In this document: positions 52,277 to 62,424 of the stretch, in pieces | Layout: every line of letters begins with the position of its first letter | How positions within the stretch are numbered: position 1 is the first letter of the stretch | NCBI GenBank assembly: GCA_947495685.1 | Contig: CANLZY010000013.1 | Span: forward strand, 86,663 to 150,662 | DNA: 64,000 nt | Reading direction: 5' to 3' | From: an uncultured Tropicimonas sp. | GTDB taxonomy: Bacteria; Pseudomonadota; Alphaproteobacteria; Rhodobacterales; Rhodobacteraceae | The notes under the pieces: generated by a model | Told to the model about the DNA's origin: nothing | Databases searched by the model: none | What the model saw: only the letters and a program-made list of their open reading frames with translations | Translations under genes and position numbers: made by a program

Positions 52277-53974
52277 ATGCCGCATGATGGACAGGACCTG
52301 CCCCAAGCCGAGGCGACGCGCCCCATTCTCGACAACCTGCTGACGCTGACCAAATCGGCGCTGGCCCCTGTCGATGACCTTGTTCAGGCGGCGACCGACG
52401 CCGTGAAGGCGCGGGTCACCGAGGGTGGGCGCGTGTCGGGCGTGTTGCTGGAGCAGCACCAGACGGCAGCCCATGCGCTGGCGTGGCTGGCGACCTATGG
52501 CCAGGCGCTGACGCAGATGCAGGCCTGGGCAGAGCGGCTGGAGGCCGATGGCAAGTTCGGCGAGATCGAACAGCTGATCCACCAGATCGCCTTTGGCGAG
52601 TACCTGTTGCAGATCCAGGGCGGCATCCCGATGAGCCAGACCGAGATCGTGCGGGTGCGCGACATGGGGCTGGACGAGCGCGAGGACCTGCAAGGGCTGG
52701 CGACGACCGAGATCACCCTGCTGTGCCAGAACGGGAACAGCCAGCGGGCGCGGACCCGCCTGGTGGAGCTGATGCAGGAGCAGTCGGCCAACATCACCGT
52801 CGGCGCGACCGGGCTGGAAGACGAGCTGGAGATGATCCGCGAGCAGTTCCGCCGCTATGCGGTGGAGCGGGTGGAGCCCTTTGCGCATGAGTGGCACCTG
52901 AAGGACCAGCTGATCCCGATGGAGATCATCGAGGAGCTGGCCGAGATGGGGGTCTTTGGCCTGACCATCCCCGAGGAATACGGCGGGTTCGGCCTGTCGA
53001 AAGCCTCGATGGTCGTGGTGTCGGAGGAACTGTCGCGCGGGTACATCGGCGTTGGCTCGCTGGGCACGCGGTCGGAGATTGCCGCCGAGCTGATCCTGGC
53101 GGGCGGCACCGAGGCACAGAAGGAACACTGGCTGCCCAAACTGTCGAGCGCCGAGATCCTGCCGACGGCGGTGTTTACCGAGCCGAACACCGGGTCCGAC
53201 CTTGGGGCGCTGCGCGCCCGCGCCGTGAAGGGCGAGGATGGCGACTATACCGTGACCGGCAACAAGACCTGGATCACCCACGCCGCGCGGACCCATGTGA
53301 TGACGCTGCTGGCGCGGACCGATCCGGAGACCACCGATCACAAGGGGCTGTCGATGTTCCTGGCCGAGAAGACGCCGGGCACCGACGAGAACCCGTTCCC
53401 GACCGAGGGCATGACCGGCGGCGAGATCGAGGTGCTGGGCTATCGCGGCATGAAGGAATACGAGCTGGCGTTCGATGGCTTCCATGTGAAGGGGGAGAAC
53501 CTTCTGGGCGGCGTCGAGGGGCAGGGCTTCAAGCAGTTGATGAAGACCTTCGAAGCGGCCCGCATCCAGACCGCCGCCCGGGCGATTGGCGTGGCGCAGT
53601 CGGCGCTGGATATTGCCACGCAATACGCGGTTGATCGCAAGCAGTTCGGCAAGTCGCTGATCGCCTTTCCGCGGGTGTCGGGCAAGCTGGCGATGATGGC
53701 GGTGGAGATAATGGTGGCCCGTCAGTTGACCTATTTCTCGGCCTGGGAAAAGGACCATGACCAGCGCTGTGACCTGGAGGCCGGCATGGCCAAGTTGCTG
53801 GGGGCCCGGGTGGCCTGGGCCTCGGCGGACAACGGGTTGCAGATCCACGGTGGTAACGGGTTCGCACAGGAATACGCGATCAGCCGGGTGCTGTGCGATG
53901 CACGGATCCTGAACATCTTTGAAGGCGCGGCCGAAATCCAGGCGCAGGTGATTGCCCGCCGCCTGTTGGGATAA
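52277..53974 (+). CDS. mcd: (2S)-methylsuccinyl-CoA dehydrogenase
   Basis: 565 aa FAD acyl-CoA dehydrogenase with the N-terminal helical extension of about 170 residues (LLEQHQTAAHALAWLATYGQ) characteristic of Mcd. The enzyme oxidises (2S)-methylsuccinyl-CoA to mesaconyl-CoA in the ethylmalonyl-CoA pathway for acetyl-CoA assimilation. Catalytic domain signatures are FGLTIPEEYGGFGLS, TEPNTGSDLGAL, KTWITHA, RKQFGKSLIAF and IFEGAAEIQAQV, whose Glu is the probable base. The ATG at 52277 has the RBS gaggagg (52260-52266). Other pathway genes are not in this window. A 9-bp hairpin follows the stop. Confidence 0.88.
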   Translation: MPHDGQDLPQAEATRPILDNLLTLTKSALAPVDDLVQAATDAVKARVTEGGRVSGVLLEQHQTAAHALAWLATYGQALTQMQAWAERLEADGKFGEIEQLIHQIAFGEYLLQIQGGIPMSQTEIVRVRDMGLDEREDLQGLATTEITLLCQNGNSQRARTRLVELMQEQSANITVGATGLEDELEMIREQFRRYAVERVEPFAHEWHLKDQLIPMEIIEELAEMGVFGLTIPEEYGGFGLSKASMVVVSEELSRGYIGVGSLGTRSEIAAELILAGGTEAQKEHWLPKLSSAEILPTAVFTEPNTGSDLGALRARAVKGEDGDYTVTGNKTWITHAARTHVMTLLARTDPETTDHKGLSMFLAEKTPGTDENPFPTEGMTGGEIEVLGYRGMKEYELAFDGFHVKGENLLGGVEGQGFKQLMKTFEAARIQTAARAIGVAQSALDIATQYAVDRKQFGKSLIAFPRVSGKLAMMAVEIMVARQLTYFSAWEKDHDQRCDLEAGMAKLLGARVAWASADNGLQIHGGNGFAQEYAISRVLCDARILNIFEGAAEIQAQVIARRLLG

Positions 53975-53979
53975 CGCCC

Positions 53980-54017
53980 TGCGCGGCCTGTCGTTCCAAA
54001 CAAGGGCGGGCCGCGCA
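53980..54017 (+). terminator. hairpin after mcd
   Basis: TGCGCGGCC (53980-53988) pairs with GGCCGCGCA (54009-54017) across 20 bases. No T run follows, so termination strength is uncertain. Confidence 0.45.
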
Positions 54018-54148
54018 TCGCCGGAGACCAACCGTTCCGGATCGTCCACGCCCCGATGCCGGAGGCGCGATCCGTCATGGATGGATCGCGCGGTGTTGCC
54101 TGGCCCCGGATGTAGATGAGGTGACGCCGGAGTATCGAGCGGCCGGTC

Positions 54149-54769
54149 TCAGTCCCAGTCTGTCGGGCGGTCGGGGGCGGCGAGATGGCGGAGCGCCAGT
54201 TGAACGTCCTGTGCGTCGGATCGGCCCTCGGACATGGGGGGAAGGGCGTCAGGGGCGAAGAACGCGGCACCAGAGGTTTCGGGACCCGGCGCAGGCGTGG
54301 CGTCGTCCAGCGGTGTGCAGAGATAGAAGAACTTGTAGAAATCCCGGTGGTCGGGCTCGCCGGGGTGCCGGGCCCGGTGTCGTAGCTGGAAGAACTTGGT
54401 GGCGCGGACCCTGAGCGTGGCCTCTTCCCAGGTTTCCTTGACGGCGACCTGGGAGGCCGTGAGCCCGATGTCGGCAAAGCCGCCGGGCATCGTCCACCTG
54501 CCGTCCGACTTTTCACGGACAAGCAGGATGTGCCCTTCGCGAACCACGGCCGCGCGCACGTCGTTCTTGGGCGTTGCATATCCTTCGTGTGGTTCGGCAA
54601 GTCCCTTGAGGTGCGAAATCGGGACCTGCCCGAGCCGAGACATCATTTCGCGGGCGATCTGATCGATCTCTTCGAACCGCTCCCGGTCGAAGGGGGCGGG
54701 GCCGTAGTGCAGACCTGTGGCGGCCAGGGCCTGCAGGCGTTTGGCATAGGCCAGCCAGATGTCTTCCAT
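54149..54769 (-). CDS. NUDIX hydrolase with N-terminal helical domain
   Basis: 206 aa. The first 60 residues (WLAYAKRLQALAATGLHYG) match the short helical domain that precedes NUDIX in ADP-ribose-pyrophosphatase-like proteins. The NUDIX box is GGFADIGLTASQVAVKETWEE, with a Leu/Thr where a Glu often stands but with the essential EE pair kept. It probably hydrolyses a nucleoside diphosphate derivative. Start ATG at 54769 begins the conserved MEDIWLAYAKR. Divergent from the META lipoprotein gene. Confidence 0.86.
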   Translation of the reverse strand: MEDIWLAYAKRLQALAATGLHYGPAPFDRERFEEIDQIAREMMSRLGQVPISHLKGLAEPHEGYATPKNDVRAAVVREGHILLVREKSDGRWTMPGGFADIGLTASQVAVKETWEEATLRVRATKFFQLRHRARHPGEPDHRDFYKFFYLCTPLDDATPAPGPETSGAAFFAPDALPPMSEGRSDAQDVQLALRHLAAPDRPTDWD

Positions 54770-54911
54770 GCGTTTCCTCGGAGCGACGGTTTCCGCGCTC
54801 CAGACTGCGCCGCATCCTGGCGGGCTGCAAGCACGGCGGGGATGTCGCCGACGTGACTTGTCGTCATCGCCGCCGCCTGTCACGCTGGGGCACCCAAACC
54901 GGAGCTGCCAC

Positions 54912-55304
54912 ATGCGCTGCATCATGTTGATGACCTGTCTGTCGGTGCTTGCCGGTTGCGCCGATGAAACCGTCTCGGGGTATGCCCAGCCCGATGCGGT
55001 CTATCGGCTGACCGAACTGGATGGCGCGCCATTTGCCGCCTCGGCCACGCTCCGTTTTCCGTCCAAGGGGCAGGTGGAGGGGCGTGGCCCCTGCAACAGT
55101 TTTTCCGGCGCGCAGTCCACGGTCTATCCCTGGTTCGAGGTTCAGCGGCTGGTGACGACCCGAAGGGCTTGCCCGGATCTGGCCGAAGAACAGGCAATGC
55201 TGGCGGCGCTGCAATCCATGACCTTTGTCGAAGTGAGCGGCCCGGTGATGATCCTGTCGAACAGCGCGGGCGGAGAGATGGTCTATCGCGCGGGCCCGCC
55301 CTAG
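54912..55304 (+). CDS. META-domain lipoprotein
   Basis: 130 aa. Lipobox LSVLAGC (Cys at 15) for membrane anchoring. The mature part is a META/HslJ-type domain: YRLTELDGAPFAASATLRFP, GRGPCNSFSG, TTRRACPDLAEEQAML and LQSMTFVEV. HslJ is linked to novobiocin resistance in E. coli; no function is proven here. Its stop overlaps the convergent glycosylase gene's stop by four bases. Confidence 0.85.
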   Translation: MRCIMLMTCLSVLAGCADETVSGYAQPDAVYRLTELDGAPFAASATLRFPSKGQVEGRGPCNSFSGAQSTVYPWFEVQRLVTTRRACPDLAEEQAMLAALQSMTFVEVSGPVMILSNSAGGEMVYRAGPP

Positions 55305-55966
55305 TCGGGGACGGACATTGCCAGCGTGCGGCTGATCACGGCATAGGGCGCGCCGCTTTCCGCGTGCCAGGCGTTGAACGCGTCCTGCACCTTGCGCAAT
55401 GCGCCCTTCGAGGTTGCGGCGCCGTCGATGACGCCCGCCACGTTCAGCGCCGCCACCACCGATCTGGACAGGATGAAGCCGTCGTACCCCGCGAACCGCA
55501 GCGCGTATTGCCCCGTCGTCCCGCCCAGGCGGGCGCCACGTGCCTTGAGCAGGGCGAACAGGCCGATCGTGTCCTCCACCGGCCAATCGCCGATGAAGCG
55601 GGCGGCGGAGCCGTGTTCGCGTGCGAGATCCGACAGGAAGACCGCGTTGTCCCGCACCGTCAGGATCTTTCCGGCGTGGCGCACGATGTCGGTGTTCTTC
55701 AGGTGCGCATCCAGATCGTCGTCGGACATCATGGCGTTGCGGCCGAGATCGAAGCCGTGAAAGGCGGTTTCGAAGCCCGGCCATTTCTTGTCGATCACCG
55801 ACCAGTTGAATCCGGCCTGAAAGACACGCCGGGTGAATTCCGACAACAGCCGGTCGTCGGTCTGGTCCCGCAGCGCCGTTTCCGACGGTAGGGGCCAGTG
55901 TGCCGCCAGGGCCTCGGCCCCCTTGCGGGCCAGGGCCATCTCGTGCAGCTCGCTGTAACTTTTCAT
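55301..55966 (-). CDS. DNA-3-methyladenine glycosylase I-like protein
   Basis: 221 aa, somewhat longer than E. coli Tag. Family segments are [41 protein letters not shown] and [18 protein letters not shown]. The helix-hairpin-helix glycosylase fold would excise alkylated adenine. The usual zinc-snap Cys and His residues are not conserved in full, so it belongs to a divergent Tag-like subgroup. Its start overlaps the recO stop (ATGA), so it follows recO in one transcript. Confidence 0.8.
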   Translation of the reverse strand: MKSYSELHEMALARKGAEALAAHWPLPSETALRDQTDDRLLSEFTRRVFQAGFNWSVIDKKWPGFETAFHGFDLGRNAMMSDDDLDAHLKNTDIVRHAGKILTVRDNAVFLSDLAREHGSAARFIGDWPVEDTIGLFALLKARGARLGGTTGQYALRFAGYDGFILSRSVVAALNVAGVIDGAATSKGALRKVQDAFNAWHAESGAPYAVISRTLAMSVPD

Positions 55967-56694
55967 GCCGTCTCCTCACGTTCCAAGACGCCGACAAACC
56001 GGTTTCGCGCTTCTGGCAGGCGCCGGCCTCCAAGCGCCGGTGCCAGCCAGGTCTCCAGGAAAAAGCCGGTGGTGCGCAATCCTTCCAGAATCTCGCCGGG
56101 ATGGGATGGCGCTGCGCCGCGCAGGCAACCGGGCAGCGGCAGCAGCCTGTCGGCCCATTGTCCCGCCCCCGCCGCACTGACGGCCCGCCCGGATTTGGGC
56201 GAGACGTAGATCAGGCCCTCGGTGGCGCCGGTGACGGCACAGTCGGTCAGGTCCAGGGCAAAGCCCAGTTCTTCGAGCAAGGCCAGTTCCCACAACAGGT
56301 ACAGCGCCGGCCACCGCGCGTCGGTGCCAAGCGCGTCCAGCAGCCGCTGCGTCGCGCGGTACAGGCCGGGGTGTGGCTCGCGTTCGGGCAGGGAGAAGGA
56401 CAGCAGCGCGCAGATCGCGCCCAGCCCGTACAATGTTCGCCGGTCGCCCATCGTGGCCACCGCCCGCGATTTCAGCGGCTCGACCCGGTAGCTGCCAAGA
56501 TGTTCCTCCAGCCGGGCGCGCCACTCCACCGACACCTGCGTGCCCGGTTGCAGCACCGGGGTCATCTTTCGCGACGTGCCTCCGCGCACGACGCCGGCAT
56601 GGCGTCCGTGCGCGGCCGTGAAGACCTCGATGATCGCCGAGCTTTCGCCGTGCGGTCGAACCGCCAGCAATGCGCCCTCGTCCCGCCAGTCCAT
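55963..56694 (-). CDS. recO: DNA repair protein RecO
   Basis: 243 aa. OB-fold N-terminus ([21 protein letters not shown]), [33 protein letters not shown] and [16 protein letters not shown]. RecO loads RecA with RecR at gapped DNA. The Cys4 zinc finger of many RecO proteins is reduced, as is frequent in alphaproteobacteria. The ATG at 56694 is used instead of an upstream ATG because it begins the conserved domain. Same strand as era and DUF1491. Confidence 0.92.
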   Translation of the reverse strand: MDWRDEGALLAVRPHGESSAIIEVFTAAHGRHAGVVRGGTSRKMTPVLQPGTQVSVEWRARLEEHLGSYRVEPLKSRAVATMGDRRTLYGLGAICALLSFSLPEREPHPGLYRATQRLLDALGTDARWPALYLLWELALLEELGFALDLTDCAVTGATEGLIYVSPKSGRAVSAAGAGQWADRLLPLPGCLRGAAPSHPGEILEGLRTTGFFLETWLAPALGGRRLPEARNRFVGVLEREETA

Positions 56695-56782
56695 CCGCCC
56701 TCTTCTTCTTGGCAAGCATGCCCCCTTCGGAGGCATGAGAATTCCGGCGCACGGGTTCGTTCGTGCGCGCCGGGCCAGCCTG

Positions 56783-57109
56783 TCACTCCAGCCCGGGTTC
56801 GTCCAGCATGTGGCGTCCGGCGCGGCTCTCGACCTCGATCACCCAAAGGTCCGGGTCGGTGGCCCGCTGGCGGGCGATCAGCGCATCGACATCGGCCTCC
56901 GGAGCCTCGATGAGCACATCCCAGGGGCGGGCGCCATCCATCGACATCACCCGCTGATAGAGCCGCGCGGTGCCGTCCAGCGGGCTCAGCTTGACAAGGA
57001 TCGCCCCGGCGGTGTCATCGCCGTGGGCGACGACATAGGACGGGATCGCCTCGATCTGCAGCCGCATCATGTAGGCCTGAACCCAGAGGCCCGCGGCCAG
57101 TCGACTCAC
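56783..57109 (-). CDS. DUF1491-family protein
   Basis: 108 aa alphaproteobacterial family: [40 protein letters not shown] and [18 protein letters not shown]. Function unknown. It is regularly found between era and recO, and here its start overlaps the era stop by four bases. Confidence 0.88.
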   Translation of the reverse strand: MSRLAAGLWVQAYMMRLQIEAIPSYVVAHGDDTAGAILVKLSPLDGTARLYQRVMSMDGARPWDVLIEAPEADVDALIARQRATDPDLWVIEVESRAGRHMLDEPGLE

Positions 57110-58014
57110 GTGTTGCCGTCCTTGAAATCAAGCCCCATCTCGGAGTAGCGCTCGGATTCTTCCAGCCAGTTGGGCCGGACCTTCACCTGCAGGAACAGGT
57201 GCACCTTGCGGCCCAGGAACTCTTCCAGTTCGGCGCGGGAGGCCTGGCTGACGGCCTTGATCGTTTCGCCCTTCTTGCCGAGGATGATGCCCTTGTGGCC
57301 GTCGCGGGCGACATAGATCATCTGGTCGATCCGGGCGGTGCCGTCCTGGCGTTCTTCCCAGTTTTCGGTCTCGACCGTCAATTGATAGGGCAATTCCTGA
57401 TGCAGGCGCAGCGTCAGCTTTTCGCGGGTCATCTCGGCAGCGATCATCCGCATCGGCAGGTCCGAGATCTGGTCGTCGGGGTACAGCCACGGGCCTTCGG
57501 GTACTTCGGCGGCCAGCCATTTGCGCAGGCCCTCGACGCCGTACCCCTTTTCGGCGGAGATCATGAAGGTTTCAACGAACGGGTAGCCCTCGTTCATCTT
57601 TTGCGCCAGCGCCAGCAGGACCTCGGACTGGACCTTGTCGATCTTGTTGATGGCCAGCGCGAAGCGGCGGTCGCCGGCGCGCTGGCGCAGCCTGTCGAGG
57701 ATCGCCTGCACGCCCGGGGTCAGCCCACGGTGCGCCTCGATCAGCAGAACCGTGACATCGGCATCGGCGGCCCCGCCCCAGGCGGCGGCAACCATGGCGC
57801 GGTCCAGCCGCCGGCGCGGACTGAACAGCCCCGGCGTGTCGATGAAGACGATCTGGCTGTCGCCCTCCAGCGCCACGCCGCGAATGCGGGCGCGGGTGGT
57901 CTGGACCTTGTGGGTCACGATCGAGACCTTGGCCCCGACCATCTGGTTCAACAGGGTCGACTTGCCCGCGTTGGGCTCTCCGATCAGGGCAACAAAGCCG
58001 CAGCGTGTGGTCAT
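57106..58014 (-). CDS. era: GTPase Era
   Basis: 302 aa. The GTPase domain has G1 GEPNAGKSTLLN, G2 around KVQTTRARI, G3 IDTPGL and G4 NKIDKV. The C-terminal KH domain holds GHKGIILGKKGETIKAV. Era binds 16S rRNA and assists 30S maturation. Usually it follows rnc directly; here a bacterioferritin-like gene is inserted between them. Confidence 0.96.
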   Translation of the reverse strand: MTTRCGFVALIGEPNAGKSTLLNQMVGAKVSIVTHKVQTTRARIRGVALEGDSQIVFIDTPGLFSPRRRLDRAMVAAAWGGAADADVTVLLIEAHRGLTPGVQAILDRLRQRAGDRRFALAINKIDKVQSEVLLALAQKMNEGYPFVETFMISAEKGYGVEGLRKWLAAEVPEGPWLYPDDQISDLPMRMIAAEMTREKLTLRLHQELPYQLTVETENWEERQDGTARIDQMIYVARDGHKGIILGKKGETIKAVSQASRAELEEFLGRKVHLFLQVKVRPNWLEESERYSEMGLDFKDGNT

Positions 58015-58132
58015 TGGCAGGGGTCCTTGGAATGCAAGGTCTTGGTCTAGTCGATCACGGGGTCAGATGCCAGCACCACGTTTGCGGTGCTGGCGCATGG
58101 TGGTGTGCCCCCGCCGGCCGGGGCAGGCGACG

Positions 58133-58630
58133 TCAGGCCTCGGCGTCGTCGGCCTCGTCGGCACCCATGGAGATCCACTTGGCGCTGAAAGCCCGCTCTC
58201 CGAGCCGTTCGAGCAGGCTCAGTTGCAGGTCAAGCCAGCTCTTGTGGCCTTCCTCGTCGAGCGCGATCCTTTCGAACAGGGTGCGGCTGCCGATGTCGGC
58301 GGCTTCGAAGGCGTCGCGGGCGCCACGGGAGTAGACCTCGACGGCCTCCTGCTCGTCGGCGGCATCCATCTCGAACATCTGCTTGAGGGTCTCGGCGCGC
58401 GCGGGTTGCTTCTGGAAGCGCAACTGCGGCGTGCCGCCCAGGAAAATGATCCGCTCCATGAACAGGTCGGAATGGGCGATCTCTTCCTGCATCTCCTCGC
58501 GCATCTTGGCGGCGAGGAGGTTCAGGCCCCAGTCATCCAGCACCTGGGCGTGGAGCTGGTATTGGTGCGCGGCGGTCATTTCCATTTCCAACGCGGTTTG
58601 AAGGTTCTTGATCGTTTGCTCTTTCGACAT
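58133..58630 (-). CDS. bfr: bacterioferritin-like ferritin, without the haem methionine
   Basis: 165 aa four-helix diiron protein storing iron. Ferroxidase ligands are present: Glu17 (EMTAAHQY), Glu50 and His53 (EEIAHSD), a Glu in EQEAVEVY and Glu/His in LDEEGHKSW. The residue equivalent to the haem-binding Met52 of E. coli Bfr is Ile51, so haem binding at the dimer interface is not expected. ATG at 58630 has the GGAG RBS; the longer in-frame version from 58696 is unlikely. It sits between era and rnc. Confidence 0.87.
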   Translation of the reverse strand: MSKEQTIKNLQTALEMEMTAAHQYQLHAQVLDDWGLNLLAAKMREEMQEEIAHSDLFMERIIFLGGTPQLRFQKQPARAETLKQMFEMDAADEQEAVEVYSRGARDAFEAADIGSRTLFERIALDEEGHKSWLDLQLSLLERLGERAFSAKWISMGADEADDAEA

Positions 58631-58930
58631 GGGGCTCTCCTTGGGGTGTTCATCGGTACCGGTATGCGGCGGATGAGGGTTGGCTTGGCGTCTCATGTAA
58701 TTCGTATTTTGAATATATCATTACCACACTTTGTCGCGCCGGCCATGTTTGACACGTGCGTGAGGGCGCAAAAGACGGGCACTCGGCGGGCCATTGCCGC
58801 CGGTGACGCCGGATGGCGTGCCAATGCGACGCTGGGCGCGCCGGGCGGTGGCCGGAGGCGCAGGGGACTGCGCGCGTCCGGTTTCCTTGTGGCGCCTGGG
58901 TCGGGGGTCTGTCGGCGACCTGCGCCGTGG
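58631..58930. other. intergenic region upstream of the bacterioferritin gene
   Basis: 300 bases between the bfr-like start and the rnc stop. An AT-rich patch (58697-58735) likely holds the bfr promoter; no perfect iron-regulator box was found. Confidence 0.45.
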
Positions 58931-59614
58931 TCAGCGGGCCTCGAGCCGTGCCAGCAGCGCTGATGCGGCGGCCTGTTCGGCCTGCCGTTTGGAGCCGGCG
59001 GTGGCCAGCTCTTCCGCGCCGTTCTGAAGCCGGACGGTGATGGTGAATTGCGGCGCGTGGTCGGGGCCGGTTCGCCCGGTTTCCACGTAGGCGGGCGGGG
59101 GCATCCCGCGGGCCTGGGCCCATTCCTGCAACGCGGTCTTTGGGTCGCGGGCCTGGTCCTCTGCGCTGTCGATGCGGTCGCCCCACAGCCGCAGCACGAC
59201 CGGCTTGGCAGCGTCCAGCCCACCGTCGAGATAGATCGCGGCGATGACCGCCTCCATCGCGTCGCCCAGCAGGGCGTTCTTGCGGCGTCCGCCCGACATC
59301 ATCTCGGAGCGCCCGAGTTTCAGTGCCGAGCCGAGGTCGATCTGGCGGGCCACGTCGGCGCAGGTTTCCTTGCGGACCAGCGCGTTGTAGCGCGGCGCAA
59401 GCTGGCCCTCGTCGGCGAACCGGTCCGCGCGGAACAGCGCCTCGGCGATCAGCAGGTTCAGCACCCGGTCGCCAAGAAATTCAAGCCGCTGGTTGGAGGG
59501 GCGGGTCTCGGTCGCAATCGAGGGATGCGTGAGCGCGCGGATCATCAGCTCCGGCGTGCGGAACGTGTACCCCAACCGGGTCTGGAAGCTGCGGGCGTCG
59601 GCGGAAAGCTTCAC
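58931..59614 (-). CDS. rnc: ribonuclease III
   Basis: 227 aa. The catalytic signature [12 protein letters not shown] lies at residues 42-53, the second acidic cluster [16 protein letters not shown] near 120. The C-terminal dsRNA-binding domain begins at [14 protein letters not shown] and ends [14 protein letters not shown]. It processes rRNA and regulatory dsRNA. Start overlaps the lepB stop (ATGA), so both are one transcript. Confidence 0.96.
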   Translation of the reverse strand: MKLSADARSFQTRLGYTFRTPELMIRALTHPSIATETRPSNQRLEFLGDRVLNLLIAEALFRADRFADEGQLAPRYNALVRKETCADVARQIDLGSALKLGRSEMMSGGRRKNALLGDAMEAVIAAIYLDGGLDAAKPVVLRLWGDRIDSAEDQARDPKTALQEWAQARGMPPPAYVETGRTGPDHAPQFTITVRLQNGAEELATAGSKRQAEQAAASALLARLEAR

Positions 59615-60387
59615 TCGATCCTCTTGAAGAAACGGTCGGCGCGCCAGGTCCAGATGTAGAACAGCGACTTGCCAGCCGACGAGAACATGATGCGGTCGGC
59701 CCGACCGATCAGGTTTGCGGCCGGGACCATGCCGACGCCGCGCGCCAGTTGGTTGACCCGACTGTCGGTGGAATTGTCGCGGTTGTCGCCCATGAAGAAG
59801 TAGTGACCTTCGGGAACGGAGAACACCGGCGTGTTGTCGGTCGGCCCGTTGCCGATGTTCAGGATCGAATGCTCGCGGCCCTCGGGCAGGGTCTCGGTGA
59901 ATTTCTGTTTCTCGCAGGTGCCACCGGCGCCAACCGGCCCGTTGGAGCAGCGCGGCAGCAGCTGTTGCGGCCCCTGTGGCGCCATCGGTTCCTCGAACAG
60001 GCCATCGGGCGTGGTCTTGAGCGCCTGGCCGTTGATATGCAGGATGCCCTGTTTCATCTGCACTGTGTCGCCGGGCAGGCCGATCAGGCGCTTGATGAAA
60101 TCGGCGCCGTTGACCGGGTGGCGGAACACCACGACATCGCCGCGCTCGGGCTCGGAGCCGAGGATGCGGCCATCGATGGGGCAGGCGGAAAACGGGCAGG
60201 AATACTGCGAATAGCCATAGGCCATCTTGTTGACGAACAGGAAATCGCCGATCAGCAGCGTGTCCTTCATCGAGCCGGAGGGAATCCAGAAGGGTTGGAA
60301 GAACAGGGTGCGGAACACACCGGCAATGATCAGCGCATAGACCACTGTCTTGATCGTCTCGACGATCCCGTCTTTTGCGTCTTCCAT
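59611..60387 (-). CDS. lepB: signal peptidase I
   Basis: 258 aa. One N-terminal membrane helix ([15 protein letters not shown]), then the catalytic Ser39 in [10 protein letters not shown] and Lys99 in [15 protein letters not shown], and box [13 protein letters not shown]. It removes signal peptides at the periplasmic side of the inner membrane. Located between acpS and rnc as in most alphaproteobacteria. Confidence 0.96.
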   Translation of the reverse strand: MEDAKDGIVETIKTVVYALIIAGVFRTLFFQPFWIPSGSMKDTLLIGDFLFVNKMAYGYSQYSCPFSACPIDGRILGSEPERGDVVVFRHPVNGADFIKRLIGLPGDTVQMKQGILHINGQALKTTPDGLFEEPMAPQGPQQLLPRCSNGPVGAGGTCEKQKFTETLPEGREHSILNIGNGPTDNTPVFSVPEGHYFFMGDNRDNSTDSRVNQLARGVGMVPAANLIGRADRIMFSSAGKSLFYIWTWRADRFFKRIE

Positions 60388-60455
60388 GCTCGTCCTCTGT
60401 CTTGACTGGCTGCCCGCACGGGCTCGAGGCTACATGATCGGCAGGCGGCAGGGTG

Positions 60456-60869
60456 TCAAGCGTTCCGCACCGGGAGGGGGCGGGCCTCGATCACCACGAA
60501 CGCCTGCGCCCAGGGGTGGTCGTCGGTCAGCGTGACATGGATGATCGCCTCGTGGCCCGGGGGGGTCATCTCGGCCAGGCGTTCGGCGGCCCAGCCGGTG
60601 ACCTGCATGACCGGTTGGCCGGTGGCGAGGTTGCTGACGGCCATGTCCTTCCAGGCGATTCCCATCCGCAGCCCGGTGCCGAGCGCCTTCGAGCAGGCCT
60701 CCTTGGCGGCCCAGCGTTTGGCGTAGGTGCCTGCGGTGTCGCTCCGCCGTTCGGCCTTGCGTTGCTCGGTGTCGGTGAAAACCCGGTTGCGAAACCGGTC
60801 GCCGAACCGCTCCAGCGTGCCGGCGATGCGCTCGATATTGGCCAGGTCGGTTCCGATTCCGAGGATCAT
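60456..60869 (-). CDS. acpS: holo-[acyl-carrier-protein] synthase
   Basis: 137 aa. Mg-binding Asp8 in [14 protein letters not shown] and Glu57 in [15 protein letters not shown]. It transfers phosphopantetheine from CoA to ACP. The ATG at 60869 begins the conserved MILGIGTD. The operon order acpS-lepB-rnc is conserved; pdxJ, usually just upstream, is separated here by the inserted plus-strand gene at 61035. Confidence 0.94.
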   Translation of the reverse strand: MILGIGTDLANIERIAGTLERFGDRFRNRVFTDTEQRKAERRSDTAGTYAKRWAAKEACSKALGTGLRMGIAWKDMAVSNLATGQPVMQVTGWAAERLAEMTPPGHEAIIHVTLTDDHPWAQAFVVIEARPLPVRNA

Positions 60870-61034
60870 CTTGGAGCTTTCGTCAGGGTGCAGGCCGCGT
60901 GCCCGCCGGTTGCCAACATCGTGCAGATCCGAAGAATTTGCTAGGTCCAAGCGCCGCTGCCGCGCTAGCGTTTCCCACCGGCACCAGCCGGGGCCGTTGA
61001 ATTTCCAGCGGTTGGACCTGAAGGAGATCCGAAA

Positions 61035-61619
61035 TTGGCAACCCAAATCCCGCTCGGTGAGAAGTTTTACCTCTTTACCCCCGCCAACGATTTCAATGCC
61101 GAAGAAGACCACCTGCTGATCTCCGCCCATGGCGGATATACCAACCTGAAGGGCCCCCTCGGCACGTCCTCTTTCGAGGTGCCGAAATGGGTGCAGCTTC
61201 ATTTCTATGCCAGCCACGGCAATTCGCTCAATGATCCCACGGTGTACGGCATCATGAAGGGTCAGGTTCAGGTGAAGGAAACCTCCGGACCCGGAACGCG
61301 CGTGACCAACTACAGCCTGTCGAAATACCAGGGCCGACATGGCAGCGCGAACGAGACCTACGGCTCCATCGGCGGCAATATCGATCAGAACGTCGGTGTG
61401 GTGGACGATATCGGCCGATTCAACCTGAGCCGGAACTTCGGGTTCCGCTTTTCCGTGCTGACGGTGCGGAATCGCAGGTTCCGCTCCGACCCGTCCCTGT
61501 CGGACGCGCTCGCCGCGCTTGCCACGGCGGGATACCGTTTCGAGAACATCCACTGCAGCTTCTGCCGCAGCAGCATGTTCGGCTCGGGCACCGAAAGCGC
61601 GGCAGTCTACGGGACCTGA
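61035..61619 (+). CDS. putative adhesin, Stv-domain-like
   Basis: 194 aa. The start is a TTG at 61035 after a GGAG RBS (61023-61026). The sequence [48 protein letters not shown] resembles the putative-adhesin Stv domain; the two HG motifs are its hallmark. The C-terminal half is unassigned, with two Cys in HCSFCRSS. No signal peptide. It is transcribed against the surrounding pdxJ and acpS genes, which suggests insertion into a conserved operon. Confidence 0.6.
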   Translation: MATQIPLGEKFYLFTPANDFNAEEDHLLISAHGGYTNLKGPLGTSSFEVPKWVQLHFYASHGNSLNDPTVYGIMKGQVQVKETSGPGTRVTNYSLSKYQGRHGSANETYGSIGGNIDQNVGVVDDIGRFNLSRNFGFRFSVLTVRNRRFRSDPSLSDALAALATAGYRFENIHCSFCRSSMFGSGTESAAVYGT

Positions 61620-61626
61620 CGCTCCG

Positions 61627-62424
61627 TCAGGATTGGCCGCCGGGCGCGGTGTTTTCGGGCGCGGCGTCAGCGCGTGCCGAGTCCATCAAGTGCCGCATCT
61701 TCCGGATGGCGGGGTCGAGACCGACAAAGATCGCCTCGCCGACGAGGAAATGGCCGATGTTCAGCTCGATCATTTCGGGGAAGGCCGCGACGGGTTTGAC
61801 GGTGTCATAGGTCAGCCCGTGGCCAGCGTGGACCTCCAGCCCCAGCGAGTGGGCAAAGGTCGACATCTCGCGCAGGCGGTCGAGTTCGGCATCGCGGTCC
61901 TCGAACCGGCCCTCGGCATGGGCATCGCAATAGGCGCCGGTGTGCAGTTCGACCACCGCCGCGCCGATCCGGTGCGCGGCCTCGATCTGGCGGGCATCGG
62001 CGGCGATGAAGATCGACACCCGGCAGCCGGCGTCGCGCAGCGGCGCGATGAAATGCGTCAGGCGGTTTTCGTCCTGGGCGACCTCCAAGCCGCCCTCCGT
62101 CGTGCGTTCCTCGCGCTTTTCGGGCACGATGCAGACCGCGTGCGGCTTGTAGCGCAGCGCGATGGCCTGCATCTCGTCGGTGGCGGCCATCTCGAAGTTG
62201 AGCGGCACGGTCAGCGCAGCCGACAGGGCCTCGATATCGGCGTCGCTGATGTGGCGGCGATCTTCGCGCAGGTGGGCGGTGATGCCGTCGGCCCCGGCGG
62301 CCTCGGCGAGTCGGGCCGCGCGCAACGGGTCCGGAACGTCGCCGCCGCGGGCATTCCTGACGGTGGCGACATGGTCGATGTTCACGCCCAGCCGGAGGCG
62401 TCCTGCGGTATCGGTGCGACTCAT
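61627..62424 (-). CDS. pdxJ: pyridoxine 5'-phosphate synthase
   Basis: 265 aa TIM barrel. Signatures are [81 protein letters not shown] and [14 protein letters not shown]. It condenses 1-deoxyxylulose 5-phosphate with 3-amino-2-oxopropyl phosphate to form PNP, the last step of de novo vitamin B6 synthesis. ATG at 62424 starts the conserved part. Confidence 0.96.
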   Translation of the reverse strand: MSRTDTAGRLRLGVNIDHVATVRNARGGDVPDPLRAARLAEAAGADGITAHLREDRRHISDADIEALSAALTVPLNFEMAATDEMQAIALRYKPHAVCIVPEKREERTTEGGLEVAQDENRLTHFIAPLRDAGCRVSIFIAADARQIEAAHRIGAAVVELHTGAYCDAHAEGRFEDRDAELDRLREMSTFAHSLGLEVHAGHGLTYDTVKPVAAFPEMIELNIGHFLVGEAIFVGLDPAIRKMRHLMDSARADAAPENTAPGGQS

